Under the pieces are notes generated by a model. That model had not been told where the DNA came from. It was given only the letters and a program-made list of their open reading frames with translations, and did not search any database. From Gerris lacustris (Eukaryota > Arthropoda > Insecta > Hemiptera > Gerridae), in contig OX578280.1 of NCBI GenBank assembly GCA_951217055.1, forward strand, positions 16,593,394 to 16,657,393: a stretch of 64,000 nt of DNA, in the 5' to 3' direction. The stretch's first letter is position 1. Each line of letters starts with the position of its first letter. Shown piece after piece: positions 32,692 through 45,205 of this stretch. Made by a program: the position numbers and the translations under genes.

Positions 32692-33055
32692 TGCACATGT
32701 TTTGTTAATTATGTTAATAAATAACAATAATTGTTAGCACTTTTAATAGCAGATATAAGAGATTCAATATTAAAAACAAATAAGAATTGGAATTAGACTC
32801 AAATAGAAGGTTATTTAGATGCAGGTTTAAACAATGACAAACAAGGTCGAAAAAGCAGTGTCACCAACCTGATTTCAACAACTTCAATACACTAGCCATT
32901 CATTCTACAATTTATAAAATAATTAAATTGGCAATCCTTTTTTTTCTCCCTGGTTTTACTTTTTCTCCCTACTTTCTGAGATAAGGGAAGAAAAGACTTA
33001 CTTTGGTCCCTCTAATCTAATCCAAAATCATAACTTTTTCTCCCGGAGAAAAAAA
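32692..33055 (+). repeat. Family H segment
   Basis: ATAACAATAATTGTTAGCAC, CTCAAATAGAAGGTTATTTAG, ATGCAGG, CAACCTGATTTCAACAACTTC and TTTTTCTCCCTACTTT match the reverse complement of 45.21-45.45 and 46.59-46.70 kb. G and H probably form one composite element of about 535 bp. Confidence 0.75.
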
Positions 33056-33290
33056 AAAGTATACTTTGTACAGAAAAAGAAATCCCAAGGAGATAACGTT
33101 ACCAGTTGATTGTCAAATAGTTATTTAGCCACTGTGTTTATTGGACAATAATCGAATCAAGTTTCCTCTTGATCAGTTACTGCTCACTCTACTGTAATTA
33201 TAGAATAATTATTTATCACTAAAATAATGATCTAAAGTCTCTGAATTAAAAAAAAAATCACAGGGAAGTACTTGCGTCCAAGTACTTTTT

Positions 33291-34058
33291 AGGGTTTTGT
33301 AGAAGATTAAGCAAAGCATGCCCGTTATGTAATTATGATTTTATTCTTCGATCTCAAGGGTCCGGGTTCGATCCCCCGGAGGGTCACAATGTTTTTCATC
33401 GGTAATAACGACTAAAAAAATTCATATTTTTTTTGGGTATATTTTGATTTTTTTACCCAATAAGGAATGCAAAATTTGAAAATGTATATATATCTTTGTG
33501 TCCTACTCTTCAGCAGCTTTCATTTGATACCCAACTCAAAATTTTAAAAAAATAAAATTTTTGGCGCACTTCAAATTTTCGCGCCCAAAATTGTCAATTT
33601 TTCAAAATTTGGGATGAACTCCCGGAATTTTCATCGCCCCACAATAAGGCATTATCATGAATTATTTCGAAATTTTAGGACCAGCCGAAGTACAGTGGTT
33701 GGGGGGGGGGAATTTTTTTTTGGGTATATTTTGATTTTTTTACCCAATAAGGAATGCAAAATTTACAAAAGCTTATATATATTTGCGTCCTACTCTTCAG
33801 CAGCTTTCATGCGATACCCCACTCGAAAATTAAAAATAATATAAATTTTTGAGTTTACAACATTTTTGCGAATTGCGCATGCGCATATTTAATTTTGAAC
33901 TTCTGTATATTATTCCTGTGGTTGGGTCAAAAAGTTACACCAGTATTTCGAATTTCAGCTCTTTAGCTAAAACGGTTCGGGCCCTATGAACCAAAGAGCG
34001 ACGGACAGACGGACACATCACCCTCGGCATAAGGGTTTTGAGAAGAATCTACAAAACC
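33291..34058 (+). mobile_element. Family C repeat, copy 2
   Basis: It begins AGGGTTTTGTAGA and ends TCTACAAAACC, an inverted pair. Inside are GGGTTCGATCCCCCGG, then two consecutive copies of a module of about 280 bp running from GGGTATATTTTGA through CAGCAGCTTTCAT-CGATACCC to AGGACCAGCCG and a G10 run. It ends with CAAAGAGCGACGGACAGACGG. The second module is cut short. Confidence 0.75.
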
Positions 34059-34681
34059 ATAAAAATGGCTGGACAAAAATCAGTTTCAGACATCAGGAAA
34101 AATTTTGGGTCTCGTGTCCGTCAGTTTGGTTGGATTTCTGCGGCCCAACAAGACACCACTTCCAAAGAAACAACTCATCCAAATCAGGAGATTATATCAT
34201 AATTAGTTCACTGTTTCATATAAATTCCTTCTGAACGCATTGGTTTTATAGGGGCTAAGATAAGACTTCGCATGCGCATAATAATAATGACAGACTACTT
34301 TTTTTTTGCTGAATCCATGATTATACTGTTAGTTTACGTCTTACAATTATCGTTTTTTCATATTTGTATTATGCAATGTTGATTTTTACTGATATTTAAA
34401 TTTTAATAAAGTGACGAAAAACAATTTTAATAAAAACACTCCAAAACAGAACACAAATCCAATGACAAAGATGTAGAGTGGTTGAATTTTTCCTGTGTAG
34501 AAGTTGTGGGATATTGAACGAACAAAAGGTACAATGCCTTAGGGTAGGGACAAAAAAGAGCTTTTATTTACATTCCCCTTCCTATTCCCCTCTTTTTTCA
34601 AAAGCAGCTGATGGTAATAGAAAAAAATAAAAACCGTGAGCATTATATTTAATTTCTTCATTTTTTCATATACATAATATA

Positions 34682-34736
<55 letters not shown>

Positions 34737-35057
34737 GATAAATTAAAAAAGTAATTAACTTTTCCTGTGTTGCTGTAATTACATTGTTTTCATATCTCTC
34801 TCTCTCTCTCTCTTTTTAAATAAGCCCCTATCATATTACAATTTATGAAGATTATTACAACCCTTAGTTGTTAGTAATGTAATATTATTTCCTTTGTTCT
34901 TTTGATTTCCCGTTGATTGTCCTTACAAGGTAAACACAAAGATGAAAAAAATAAGAAGAATAAAAATTAATATATTTAAAATATCAGAGAATATTCAATT
35001 TATTCTCTTTTTACAATTTGTATTAAATTTTGACTCTCAGATTCGCCAACCTATAAG
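34059..35057. other. No gene recognised; simple repeats
   Basis: Includes (TA)n at 34684-34732 and (TC)n at about 34794-34813. Otherwise AT-rich. Confidence 0.5.
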
Positions 35058-35757
35058 AGTAAAAAAATACCAGTCATGCACCATGACTTAATGAGCGAAT
35101 TGTTAAAGAAATCTGCATATTATTGGCTTATGATAATATGTAGGAAAATTTTGGTTTAGAATTTGGATGGGCGAAAAAAAAAATAATGTGGTAAATATTT
35201 GGAGTAAAGTCAAAATAGTATATACCCTTCAAGGTGCATGTGGTTGGAAAGCTCTTTAAGAGTCCAGTAATTTTTGTTATATACACTTTTGTCATATTTT
35301 CATATAAGAGGGGGATAAAATGGAATAAACACGTTTTTATGCTATTTTTGACCCTAAATGGTCAAAATTTTACCCCTGTATGTACGTATATATGTATGTA
35401 TGTATACATACAACCAATTTAAAAATAATTTAAAAACAAATTTTAAAATGAAATTTATGGGTCAAATTTTGACCATTTAGGGTCAAAAATAGCATAAAAA
35501 CGTGTTTATTCCATTTTATCCCCCTCTTATATAAAAATATGACAAAAGTTTACATAACAACAATTACTGGACTCTTAAAGAGCTTTCCAACGACATGCAT
35601 CTTGTAGGGTTTGAACTATTTTGACTTGTATACCAAATTTGTTTTTCTCCCATCCAAATTCTAAACCAAAATTTTCCTATATTATCACAAGCCAATAATA
35701 CGGAGATTTCTTTGAAAATTCACTCATTAAGTCATGGTGCATGACTGGACTTTTTTT
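35058..35757. mobile_element. Large foldback element, family K
   Basis: The left arm 35060-35376 is the reverse complement of 35457-35755, with ~80 bp between. Shared blocks are CAGTCATGCACCATGACTTA, GGAAAATTTTGGTTTAGAAT, AAGCTCTTTAAGAGTCCAG and CCCTAAATGGTCAAAATTT. Diverged half-arms occur at 56.74-56.91 and 62.49-62.60 kb, so it is a family. Confidence 0.9.
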
Positions 35758-35847
35758 TGTATATAACTCCCTGTAGAACAAAGTCCGACCCTCCTACTTT
35801 CACCCAACTTAGATAACAATTTTGTAGTTTTTCCTTTTCTTTAAAAA

Positions 35848-36093
35848 ATAGTCTGCCAATTAGAGTGCCACATAGCTTCCTCGCGCCCTAGTTAAATGAT
35901 TTTACAACCTATTATTGCCAAATTTATTTAATTGAGTGACAAACAGACAGACAGACGCGGAACCAAAAATGTTCCTTGTCGTCAGAAACGGATTTCTGCC
36001 TAGGAATTTTTGAAATTGGAGCCATAAAAAAATGTTCGTTGTTCAGAACGATCACATAGCTTCCATATCCTTCGGTAAGCTCGGAGGCATACC
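35848..36093 (+). mobile_element. Family A repeat, internally deleted copy 8
   Basis: It keeps the 5' end TAGTCTGCCAATTAGAGTGC and the 3' end from AACAGACAGACAGACGC to AAGCTCGGAGGCA, but lacks about 340 bp between. It shows that both ends belong to one element. Confidence 0.8.
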
Positions 36094-36769
36094 TATTTAT
36101 TAACAATGTCAAAACCTCACTGTGCAGGGTTCTAAGAAGGAAGTGAGTGAACTCCCTCTTACTAAGTCTAGGGTGTAATTTTATACCATAATTATAATTG
36201 AGGTTCTAGAGTATAGGTGTGGAAAAAATCAATCGAACAAGTGGTTCGTCTTACCCATCTAATACTAGTACTTGCACCTTACTACAATTCTAACTTTCAA
36301 TACTTCTTATATTCTGTTAAGGGAGGTAATTTGTGTGCAAGTATATCAAAACTATTGAATATCTATCAACAACTTTTTATATTTTCTTCAGAGCCTTATA
36401 AATATTGCTGAATAAAATATAAGCACATAAAATGTATTCAATACTCAATTGAAATGTGGTTGGCGTTTTTGTCATGAAAGAAAAAAAAATCAAGGCAAGC
36501 TGAGTCAGGAAAATAATCTTGAAACCTTAGAACAATTGTTTCAAATCAGTAAGCTAGGTGTGTCAGTTGTCATAATGCACAAAAATGTTTTTTGCTTTTT
36601 TTATTTTTATAGATATTTTACGCTGTTTAAACCTATAAGGTACAATTTCCATAGCTGATTGTGTAAGTACGACAAAGTATCTCACAAAATTGGTTATATG
36701 TGAGTAGAATACTTTCTTATCTTCCGTTATATTTCTGCAAACGTGCACGAATTATTCCGAGCTTACTTA
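36094..36769. other. No gene recognised
   Basis: AT-rich. GTGGTTCGTCTTACCCATC at about 36240 is shared with the family P copy at 14.18 kb, so part of this may belong to family P. Confidence 0.4.
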
Positions 36770-37420
36770 AACTAGGGAATTCAGGTTTAAGCTGAAAGTA
36801 ACGCTTACGTGTCCAACGTTCCTTTTAATGGTGCTCAGGCTAAGAGTTCGCACGCAACCCTCGCGTAAAGCTTCAAATGTAAAATTGGAATTTAAGAACG
36901 GGAAAAGATTCTATCATAATCTATTTGACGAGACCACCTTTTTTTTTTTTTTTCAAATATTTTTTAGCAAAACCAACAGTGACACCGATATGAAGTGATA
37001 AAGATCTTTAAAACTATTAAAGCGGACCTAAAAGTCCAAGATTGAGAAAACAATGTTTTTACCTATATCTTACGTTCTGACGTAACGATTGTAATAAAAC
37101 TTAATATAAATCGTCTAAAATACAATTGATATAGGCACGTAAAACTCTAACTTGATACAAGCATAAGTTGTTGAGTAGTGAAGTGATACATTTTATAATA
37201 GTTGAAATGAAGATGGCCGGAACATATAAGTTAAGGAATAAGTAGAAAGTTATTCTTCTTCCCCACTACAAGCTCTCTATTACAATCATCCTCTTTAACT
37301 TCAATCATTATCATCAACTCATCATGATTAACTATTTTCTTAAAATCCAAACTTGCTTTACGCTCGCTTCAATGATAGAGCCACGCAATGCCTTGTATAA
37401 AGGATATCGCCAAAATTAAA
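36770..37420 (+). repeat. Family P repeat, copy 1
   Basis: GGTGCTCAGGCTAAGAGTTC, ATGAAGTGATAAAGATC, ATATCTTACGTTCTGACGTA and CTTGATACAAGCATAAGTTG align with 53.75-54.15 kb. TTTACGCTCGCTTCAATGAT near the end is also in the 14.47 kb copy. Non-coding. Confidence 0.7.
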
Positions 37421-37473
37421 TCCATGCCATCGATATGCCCCCGAGTAGGAGAAGGCAGAGAAGGAAAATGGAA

Positions 37474-37624
37474 CTTCCTTAGATTGTTACTCCCCTATGA
37501 TTTTATGGAATATAAATGACAGACTAAATAACTATTAAGTCAAAGGTATGTTTAGTCCAATGTACTTTGGGACAAAAGAATATCACACTTCTGTTTTTAT
37601 AAGGGGAGTAACAGTCTAAAGAAG
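37474..37624. mobile_element. MITE family F, copy 2
   Basis: Bounded by CTTCCTTAGATTGTTACTCC and CTAAAGAAG. The core shares ATGTTTAGTCCAAT-TACTTTG with copy 1. Confidence 0.85.
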
Positions 37625-37640
37625 AACATTCCATACACAT

Positions 37641-37698
37641 TCTTTAGATTGTTACTCCCCTCTGATTTTTTTTATTAGGGGAGTAACAATCTAAAGAA
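37641..37698. mobile_element. MITE family F, TIR-only copy 3
   Basis: TCTTTAGATTGTTACTCCCC is followed after a 16-bp spacer by its reverse complement. The core is lost. It lies 17 bp from copy 2. Confidence 0.85.
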
Positions 37699-38304
37699 GT
37701 GCCGGAAAATGAGCCAAAGATTGAGGAGGGTTTGTTAAGATTTTTGCTCTTCCTTTAGAGCGCCCTTGGCGCTCGGTCCTCGGTTCTCCGTAAAAATCGA
37801 ATTTTGTGTCTTCACAATACATTTTCTGTATACTTCTGTATATGAGAAAGTAAAAAGGGCCATCAAACACTTTGTTTTTCGAGATAAGGCTGTTATTTAA
37901 ATTTTTTTTTTCAAGAAACAAACTTTTTTCCAACATAAATCGCTTATATCTTGAGAACTACCATAAATTAGAGTCCATATACTTACAGAATAATATTCTC
38001 TCTTAAAACGAATAGGTGCTCAAAAAAAAGGACTTAGTATAAATTATAAGATAAAAACAAAAGCCTCTCTACAAGAAGGAAGTGTCTGATGAGGAGTCAC
38101 GTGAGAGACACAAATCAGATGTTTTATCTTCCAGAGGACTGATAAAGGCAAAAAGGAGGCTTTAATTTAAACTTTTATTTGTGGAGTGAAGGTAGATTTA
38201 TAATCTCTTTCCCATTTAAGATTCTACTTCTAAGTTAACATAGGATCAAGATTTAGTTAAGATTGACACAAATTTTAAAAAGTACTTGTATCCAATTACT
38301 TTAT
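37699..38304. other. No gene recognised
   Basis: 37.80-37.86 kb carries the right end of family E (TATATGAGAAAGTAAAA). The rest is AT-rich. Confidence 0.4.
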
Positions 38305-39253
38305 AGGGTTTCGTAGATTATTAAGCATATACGTTATTATATTATGAAATAAGACTTATTTATTTCCCCATCTTTCTCTAAATGAAAATAAAAAATTATA
38401 AACAAATTTTAGCGGAAGGCCTCTAAAATCATACACAAATTAAAGATTCCCTGGCTCGATCCCCAGGGTCACAATGTTTTTTTTTTTTTTATCAGTAATG
38501 ACAACAAGGTAAATTAGATTTTTCGGGAAATTTTCATCGCCCCATATTAAGGTATTTGCATTAATTATTTCAAAATTTTAGGACCAGCCGTTATAGTGTG
38601 GTTGGGGGGGGATTTTCCCGGGGTATATTTGAACTCATTAAAACAATAAGGAATGTAACATTTAAAAAAAGAATATAAATGTTTGTAACCAACCTACTCT
38701 TTAGGTGCTTTCATTTGATTTGCCACTCAAAATTTAAAAAAATAAAAAAATTGTAGCACTGTGCATGTACGAGCACAAAAAAATTGCAATTTATAAAAAT
38801 TGGGATTTTCCCTCCATTATTTTTATCGTTCCATTATAAGGCATTGGTATGAATTATTTCAAAATTTTAGGACTAGCCGTTTAGGCGGTTGGGAGAGAAT
38901 TGTTTTGGGGTATGTTTTAACTTATTAAACCAATAAGGCATGCAATTTTAAAAAAAATAAAAATATTATATTTGTAACCTACTCATCAGCAGCTTTCATT
39001 TGATACCCCACTCAAAACTTTAAAAAAAAATATAAAATTTTTCGAGTTTACCACATTTTTGCGAATCGCTCATGCGCATATTAAATTTTTATCTTCTCTA
39101 TATTTTTCCTATTTGTGGGTCAAAAAGTCATGCCAGTATTTCAAATTTCAACATTTTAGCTTAAACAGTTCGGCAGATATGAACCAAAGAGCGACGGACG
39201 GACAGACACATCACCTTCGGCATAAGGGTTTCGAGAAGGTTCTACGAAACCCT
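38305..39253 (+). mobile_element. Family C repeat, copy 3
   Basis: Begins AGGGTTTCGTAGATTA and ends TCTACGAAACCCT. It contains GGCTCGATCCCCAGGG, two modules with CTTTCATTTGAT and AGGAC(T)AGCCG, a G-run, and GAGCGACGGACGGACAGAC near the end. 949 bp with no coding frame. Confidence 0.8.
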
Positions 39254-41998
39254 GAAAAGAGGTGTCAAAATTATTTGTCCGTTAAATACAACTCAAAATG
39301 TTAAATACGATTTGTTGGTCGACGATGCAAAATGATTACAGACGAATTCATAAGGATTTTAAACCAACTTTTTAAAGACAGTTGTGACACGCTCTGTTAT
39401 GTTGTGCGTGAAATAAGTACTTCTCCCGACGGAGGCAATGATTTCAACTCCCCAATCTGGCAAAAGGATCCAAATTCAGGTTTCAACTAGCATCGTGATA
39501 TAAATATGTAATTGAAGTGAAGTAGAGTCTATCCATTTGCAAAATGGTAATTATATGGTTTCAACGGCGCGGCGGGGAGTAACATGCCGACCCCATGCCA
39601 TCCACTAAACGTAGTTCTATGTATCTAACTTAGTATCTTTGGCAGGTCCAAGCAGTACACAGACAGATGCGCACATATAATTTTATTGGCCGAACCTAAA
39701 TGAGTTCTTCACTTGAGAGACTTAAGATTTTAAAAGTTAAGAGACATATTCTCAATCAACCTCAAGAGCTCTTAAGGTAGATTGAGAATACGAAATTTTT
39801 TCCCCTAAAAGATTTTCCTGGAAGACATATTGAAAACAAATATGGTCAATATAAGAGCAAAAGATAACGTTGCCAATTCTTTGTGCACCGCATTAGTAGT
39901 TAAGAAATAATGTTAACATCAGTTTAAAAATTTTAAGTATAAAACAAATAAACAATACCAAATTTGTTTTAACGTGTTGTTTCTTTTACCCTGTAGTTTT
40001 AAAATTAGTTTTGATTTAATTTTATTTATTTAACGAAGAAACCAAGTGTATAATCTTGTTAGCAATAAAACTTATTTGGACGTACAAAAGTGGAAGCAAA
40101 AGTGAGCTGTATAGATCGAACAATTCTTCAACCTCTAGAGATTCAATTCGGGCAATCCATTAATCTCCAAATAGCCACTAATACTACGTCCAGAACGATC
40201 TAATTAGTTCATACACTTGCGTTCTACCCTTATAATATTCCTTTGTGTTAAAGAAAAAAATGAAGAAGTTTAAAAGTTTGGGAAAGTTAATAAGTTATTT
40301 TAGTAGCCAACGAAAAATAATGTTGGCATAAATTCGATAAGACTAATTAACTACAAATTACACGATTTTTTTCTAATTACTTTCTTCTTGTTCTTTCTAT
40401 CTAGTTTGCTAAAAATTAAAAAAAAAAAGTAGGAAGAAGTAAGAGGAATGAGTGGAAAGGGGAGGTGAAGAATCCAAGTTAAATCTTGTCTTGAAATACG
40501 GAAGGAAGTGGAGGGGGGGGGGGGGAGAAGATTAATTGGTAAATGGGTCCAGAGGAAGGTTAGGAAGGTTTCCCAGGGGCGTGATTTCTACCTTAGGAAT
40601 TGAAATAACAGGAAGAAATCAAGGATGGTTGGAGCCCTAAGGGTAGAGCGGCAGGTAAGCAAGGGCAACAACCAAGGAGCCCGCCCTTCCTTCTAAGCAA
40701 GAGTTTAGTGTGAAAATGAATTAATCAACTCCATGCCGCCCACCTTGAAAAGGGGACTTTTTTTCTACCCCATCACCTTGGATTTTTAACAAGAAAAACG
40801 AAACTTTACAAGAAAATTCCGTTAAAATTGGAAGAGGTAATTGTTGTTAATGCCTTCTTTTTTTAAGGGAGGGGGTTAGAAACAGATTTAGAAGTTGAAA
40901 CGAGAAATTCTCATCGAGTTTACTTAAAGATCCTTTTTTTCTTAATTAATTTAATTTAAATGGTTTAACAATATTGTACATAGGGAATAAAAACATAAAA
41001 ATAAACTAAGCATTACAAAAGATTATTATAAATAACACGAAGGTATAATTATTCAAGATTATACAACGTTATGAAACTAAATTTACATTTCCTTTAAGTT
41101 AATGATAAATATTAAAATATTATCAGCGAACTTTACTTTTAAAGGTTTAAAATAAGTATAGACGCTTATAAAAAGTAATATTATGACGATTTCATCTAGA
41201 TTATAAGTGTAAATGCTCGGAAAGTCCATATTAAATAGATAATATCTTTAGAGATGTGATAAGCTAAAGTACCATATGATTTTTTTTATCTCAATAATAT
41301 TACTAAAATATTCAGTCAAGATGTAGTGGGATATTGAAAACATTTTTGTCTGTTAAATTAATATTTTGATTAATAAAATTTTATTTATAACATTTGTAGG
41401 ATTAAAGGGTAAAAAAACTGGTAAAACCGAATACCCTGTTTTATTAGGAACGCTGGCAAATTAGAGTAATAAATGCAAATTAAAAGCAATAATTATGGCA
41501 AGTTACTAATTATATTCCTAATAATTCTATTTGGCATAATATGTTACCAATTTTATCATTATTTTTGATATGATCAAAATTGTCATTCAATTATTATTAT
41601 TATAAAGGTTATACTATTTACCCAAAAATTAGCCAACTACGAGGAAATTTATGCTAAAGTAAACCTAATGATCTTAACATTGTATTCTTAATATTGAATA
41701 ATTTTAATGCAGTGTTTAAAAAGTTAATTTTAAAAAGAATTAACTGAAAACTGAAAGGAATAAATTATTAGTTGAAAATGTAAAAAACACGTCGAAGAAT
41801 AAAGCTGTCATTTTATAATCCATAAATTCCAGGAAATTCCAACACGATTGTTTTCAATTTGTTACGAATTCGGGATAATGAGAGAGTAAGTAAAAGATAA
41901 GAAAAGGAAAATGTATTACATTTATCTGAGATAGATACGAAAAACCAATTATGGAAAATTGTAGAGGCCAAGAGAAAATTTGTTTTTAAAAGAGGTTA
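39254..41998. other. Long stretch without recognised genes or repeats
   Basis: Seen here: a short palindrome around 39749-39790 (TTCTCAATC inverted, centre AGAGCTCT), a purine-rich strand at 40.43-40.70 kb with a G14 run at 40513-40526, and AT-rich DNA. None of it is shared with the rest of the window. Confidence 0.4.
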
Positions 41999-42004
41999 AG
42001 GGCT

Positions 42005-42034
42005 CCCCCCCCCCCCCCTCCCCGGGAGGGGGGG
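42005..42034. repeat. C-run/G-run foldback
   Basis: A run of 14 C is followed by TCCCCGGGA and a run of 7 G, so the DNA can fold on itself and also has G-tract or i-motif potential. Confidence 0.8.
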
Positions 42035-42486
42035 ATTTTCTGTTTTCAGTTAGTTAAAGGAAATCAACAGAGACAAGAGAGTAAAAAACACGGACTGGGT
42101 AAAATGGTGAAATTAAATAAGTCTTACAGAAAATTCCCATTCTTTTCACCATAGTTGGATAGACAGTAAAAAGAGATAGAAACAGAGTAAGAGATTTTTC
42201 CCGAAGATTATTCAAGACAATTTTCAAATCCTTCTCGTTTTTCCTCACACCACTCTTAAGGAAAGTTTAAAAGAAAATTAGAAAGTGATGTTTCAGACGT
42301 TTCCCATCTTGAGATTTTGTATCTGGAATTGTTTCTTCGGGTTAAGATTAATTCGTACTTTTGGAAATCAAGTTGACAACTCAAGATGAGACAACATTTA
42401 GTAAAAACAACCAAAATTATTAGAGAAAAAAAATGTAGCAGATTAATTTTAGTTATAGTTAACAAAATTTTGATTACTGCATATCT

Positions 42487-43160
42487 ATATTATATACAAT
42501 TAAAGTTTTGTCTGTACATTGGTCAGAATAGAACATTTTTTGGATACTTTTTCATTTCATACATTCCGAAAACCCAGTCCGGCCTTAACTTTTTTTGTGT
42601 ATGCGTGTCTGTGCCACCAGTCAGACTTTATAGCCGCAAAACTGGCTAAACGAAATTGATTCATTTTATTTTCAGAGGTGAGCGCAAGCATGTTGCGCAA
42701 TTTTTAGGCTTGGTTTCATCTAAAAATATTGAGTAGAACCAAAGTTATTAACAATTTTATTTAAAAAAAAAAAATGTATAAAAAATAACCTAAAAACATT
42801 AGTATTAGGTTGGCCCATCATAACCAAACCCCACAGACTCGCTAATCAAAATGTTTGGGTACTTCTACACCACCTAGAGACTCGCGGTTTTTTGAGTTTG
42901 GTCGGAAATTGGCCCAAACCGACTGAAAAAATCCGAAAAGTAAAAAAATAAGTTTACCCCCCCCCCCCCCCTCTATAAAATTAAAGATAGCGGACGCAAC
43001 TTTAAAGTATTTTTGGAGGCTTATTGCGGCTAGACGGTAAGTCGTATCGAAAAGCAGATTGCACCAGAGGTAACTGATTCTAAAAGATCTACAACTTTGG
43101 TCCTATGACTTTTTGTCGTACCTCCATCGGTTCTACCTTAAATAGAAGGCTAGTTTTAAA
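42487..43160 (+). repeat. Family Q repeat, copy 1
   Basis: AAGTTTTGTCTGTACATTGG, GTCAGACTTTATAG-CGCAAA, GGTGAGCGCAA, GGCTTGGTTTCATC, a poly-C run at about 42958-42972 and CGGTTCTACCTTAAATAG match 54.89-55.55 kb in order. Non-coding, class unassigned. Confidence 0.8.
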
Positions 43161-44535
43161 TATAAAGTTGTGAGAAGCTGGGTTCCTGGGATTTGGCGAG
43201 CCTCTTGTGCCTGGGGGCTCGTGCTCGTAGACTTGTGGTCTGTCGAATCATTACGGGAAAGGTCGAGCGTAGTATACTTCCATGACTCACTTCGAGTCAA
43301 GCTGGCCAAGTCACAGGCCATGGGAAACCAGCTAAATAGTTAAAACGTTTGTCAAATTTCTAATTATTTTTCACTTGTCAATGGACCTATCAAAAATAAT
43401 AAGTAAATTATTTTTCGAGACGGCTGTCTACAGAATCGAAGTACAAAATATTTTTTTCCCTAGAATTTTTAACGGCCGCTCCACACCGCTGAAAAACAAC
43501 CCTGATGCATATAGACAAGGGAGAGTTTCAAATCGAAGTACAAAATTCGATGGCATCGTACAATTCACTTTAGCCATATATCTTTATCTCCTACGATAAT
43601 TGATGGGATGACATTGATTTAAAAAAAAAAATCATGGAGAGAATAGAACATTTGATGAATTATTTGATGCAATCCTCGATCAAGTCTTAATGAACACAAC
43701 ATATTATTGGCTCTCAAATTGATGTTGTTTGTCACCTATAAATGCAAAACAATAAAAACGGTTGAACGCCGCAGTAGAGGTTCAGATGCAGGAATACATT
43801 TCAAAAAATATTAAAGGTTTTTAGAGTGGAAACTGATTAATAGAAAGATAATAATCGAATGGAATCCAACTTAAAAGTACAAATGGCAGATAATAACTGC
43901 TTGAATCTAAAAATATTCTTCCCTCATTCATATTCCAACATTGTGACATATTTCTAATTAAACTTTTAAAATTGACTGACCAGTTTCCCAATTATTTATA
44001 AAATATTTTTGATTGATGTTTCAGCAATTTCCAAATAAAACATTTCTCTTTAAAACCAAAAGAGAGAGAGATATATAGATAGAAAGCATACGCATTGCCA
44101 TTCACGTAACATTGTTAGGTTGCCTATTTTCAGAGATACGTAGTAGGCATGAAACGTACCACTTTGATCAAAATGTCATTAAATAAACAGATGTTTTCTG
44201 GACTTTGTACTTTCAAAAAACAAGTTGATTAAAACAGAATTGCCTCTGAAAACATAATGTTTTATCACAAAATTACAGTTTTAATTACCTTTATGTCACC
44301 ACCGGAAGACCTGCCATTATGAAACCAACCACGTAAGCCTACGCACGACGATAATTAAGGGAGTTGACATTAATGGGAACCTAAGGCTTAAACTAAGACA
44401 ATATTAAATAGTATATTTTAGGACTTCGATTAAAATTTTTCAGGCATTTCCAAACATAATATGAATATTTTCTGAGCTGAAGCTTGACCATGTACCTTAA
44501 ATAATAGACTAATTACAATATATTATATTATTATA
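43161..44535. other. No gene recognised
   Basis: 43.18-43.32 kb is unusually balanced in base composition and opens a 62-codon minus frame, but no domain is recognisable. The remainder is AT-rich. Confidence 0.4.
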
Positions 44536-44536
44536 G

Positions 44537-44562
<26 letters not shown>
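44536..44562. repeat. (TA)n microsatellite
   Basis: 27 bp of TA repeat immediately upstream of the SINE. Confidence 0.95.
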
Positions 44563-44568
<6 letters not shown>

Positions 44569-44570
44569 TA

Positions 44571-44778
44571 TACCAATTCTTTGTGTTGAAAAATCATCTA
44601 CCTCCGTGGTGCAATGGTTAGCAATTATGCCTGCTTAATCAGAGGTCGGTGGATCGAGACTCGTCCAAGTGAAAGATTTTTTACAGGTAAATCAACTGCC
44701 GAATAAGGCCGGCAGTTGATTCGCCTATAAAGAAATCTTTCATTTAGACGAGCCTCGAATCCCAAACTGCGATTCTCT
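44571..44778 (+). mobile_element. SINE with tRNA-like head and hairpin tail, family L copy 2
   Basis: The head reads CTCCGTGGTGCAATGGTTAGC, then GGTGGATCGAGACTCG (A and B boxes). The tail inverted repeat pairs GACTCGTCCAAGTGAAAGAT...AATCAACTGCC (44656-44700) with its reverse complement at 44709-44757, across CGAATAAGG. Copy 1 at 21.4 kb has the same structure, and differences between the copies fall on both arms. Confidence 0.8.
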
Positions 44779-45205
44779 ACTATGATGCGCTCTAATTGGC
44801 GAAAAGTTAGTACTAAAAAGTGAAAATAATCTAAACCTTCTAACTTCCGAGTATATTCACTACATTTAAATTCTTCAGTGATTCTATTGGCAAAATAAAG
44901 TGAACCGAGCAACCTCCTATTACATCCTAACTTCCTAGTACTATATTAATTTAAGAGCGTCACATTTTTCTGTCCTGCAGCACAAAAATATATCCATGTT
45001 AAAAACCAGTATTTCTTTATGGATTTTTCTCCACTCGTATATATTTACTCGTCGCTTACGAGCGTTTAACTACAATCTTAAACGTATCTTCCATCCATAA
45101 TTTCACGTCACTCTCATACGTTGCACATCTGTTTCATTCAATCCTATATTTTACGCAGATCTCACTCGTATGCACGCCGACTCAGGTAACTCATTCACAA
45201 ATCTT

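Noticed and set aside
43133..43321. 62-codon minus frame in a GC-balanced patch
   Set aside because: No recognisable motif, and too short to support without transcripts.
44625..44912. 95-codon minus frame
   Set aside because: It is the complement of the SINE hairpin tail and flank.
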